Below, piece by piece: positions 5,468 through 5,934 of a stretch of 5,934 bases of DNA. The position numbers and the translations under genes were made by a program. Position 1 is the stretch's first letter. Each line of letters begins with the position of its first letter. The notes under the pieces are model-generated. The model was given only the letters and a program-made list of their open reading frames with translations. It was not told where the DNA came from and did no database searches. Origin of the DNA: an uncultured Phenylobacterium sp. (GTDB taxonomy: Bacteria > Pseudomonadota > Alphaproteobacteria > Caulobacterales > Caulobacteraceae); the NCBI GenBank assembly GCA_945952175.1, contig CAMFHW010000276.1, forward strand, positions 1 to 5,934. Reading direction: 5' to 3'.

Positions 5468-5934
5468 TTGAGCGACCCGGCCACCGGCACCCTGGAGGCG
5501 GCCCTGGCCCAGGGCGCGCGCATGCTGTCGCGCCGGCCGGATCTCGCGGAACAGCAGGCGCTCGCGATCCTGGAGGCTGCGCCCGGCCATCCCGCGGCGG
5601 TGCTGCTGCTGGCCCAGGCGCGGAAGGGGCAGGGCGACATGGCCGCGGCGCTGGCCCAGCTCGAACCCCTGGCCGCCAGCCAGCCGCGCTGGGCCGCCGC
5701 TCACCTGGAGCTGGGGTTGGCGCGGGGCGCGGCGGGTGACGGCGCTGGAGCGATCCGCGCGCTCGACCAGGCGACGCGCCTGAAGCCCGACCTTTCCGAG
5801 GCCTGGGGCGCGCTGTCGGATCAGCGCCGGCTGCTGGGCGACGCGAAGGGCGCCGATGCGGCGCGCGCCAGGCAACTCGGCCTCGCCGCCAAGGACCCCG
5901 CCCTGCTGGAGGCCGGCGCGGCCCTGGTCGAGGG
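5468..5934 (+). CDS. TPR-repeat protein, probable TPR-sulfotransferase (N-terminal part)
   Basis: The frame opens after a TGA at 5432-5434 and runs off the window edge, giving 155 complete codons from TTG 5468. The visible part is almost all alpha-helical TPR-like sequence with a roughly 34-residue period. The repeats are about 42-73 (PAAVLLLAQARKGQGDMAAA, ending SQP), 75-107 (AHLELGLARGAAGDGAGAIR, ending LKP) and 109-140 (EAWGALSDQRRLLGDAKGAD). The pattern GHP...LLLAQA..GQGD...A...LEPLA..QP matches the N-terminus of TPR-containing sulfotransferases common in Caulobacterales; the sulfotransferase domain would lie beyond the window, so that name is inferred. The TTG at 5468 is favoured because it keeps the first helix; the first ATG (5522) would remove 18 residues. 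No strong ribosome binding site is seen for either. It could instead be a TPR-glycosyltransferase of the FlmG type, which would fit the nearby pseI. Confidence 0.75.
   Translation, partial: MSDPATGTLEAALAQGARMLSRRPDLAEQQALAILEAAPGHPAAVLLLAQARKGQGDMAAALAQLEPLAASQPRWAAAHLELGLARGAAGDGAGAIRALDQATRLKPDLSEAWGALSDQRRLLGDAKGADAARARQLGLAAKDPALLEAGAALVE

Noticed and set aside
5442..5471. Nine-codon mini-frame (ATG to TGA) overlapping the TTG start, a possible leader peptide
   Set aside because: It is too short to support, with no clear ribosome binding site; the ATG is part of the 8-nt palindrome ATGATCAT and may be chance.
5219..5875. 218-codon open frame on the minus strand across the DUF2891 end and the TPR gene
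   Set aside because: It crosses two plus-strand genes and their gap, with an Arg/Pro/Gly-rich translation and no motif.

Overview
The window is high-GC DNA (roughly 70%) with strong G/C at third codon positions and tightly packed genes. Gene content and repeat style suggest an alphaproteobacterium of the Caulobacter/Phenylobacterium type. This placement is inferred from overall character and was not tested by a search.

Left part (1-1814, + strand): the last 27 codons of an unidentified gene, then a HAD-superfamily phosphatase-like hydrolase (88-780), then a pseudaminic acid synthase of the NeuB/PseI family (762-1814). The three are packed as one transcription unit with a 3-nt gap and a 19-nt overlap. 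A SpsF-type nucleotidyl(cytidylyl)transferase lies on the opposite strand (2025-2720) and converges on pseI. Together these look like part of a nonulosonic-acid (pseudaminic-acid-like) pathway, the kind used to glycosylate flagellin or surface polysaccharide: PseI makes the nine-carbon acid and the SpsF-like enzyme would activate it with CTP. The 210-bp convergent gap holds a nested palindromic element (about 1857-1999) that looks like a dispersed intergenic repeat.

Middle and right part (2797-5409, + strand): a three-gene overlapping operon of two membrane proteins, DUF969 (221 aa) and DUF979 (320 aa), followed by a DUF2891 protein (338 aa). The DUF969/DUF979 pair has been proposed as a 5-oxoproline transporter in other bacteria. 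No 5-oxoprolinase or pyroglutamyl peptidase gene is in this window, so the substrate here is open. DUF2891 has no assigned function. It is dense in conserved His/Trp/Asp/Glu motifs and is the most interesting unknown in the window. The operon starts 76 bp from the divergent spsF-like gene.

Right edge (5468-5934): the start of a TPR-rich protein, probably the N-terminal half of a TPR-sulfotransferase, beginning at a TTG codon after a 58-bp gap that contains a possible promoter.

I saw no tRNA, rRNA, CRISPR array, transposase or phage gene.
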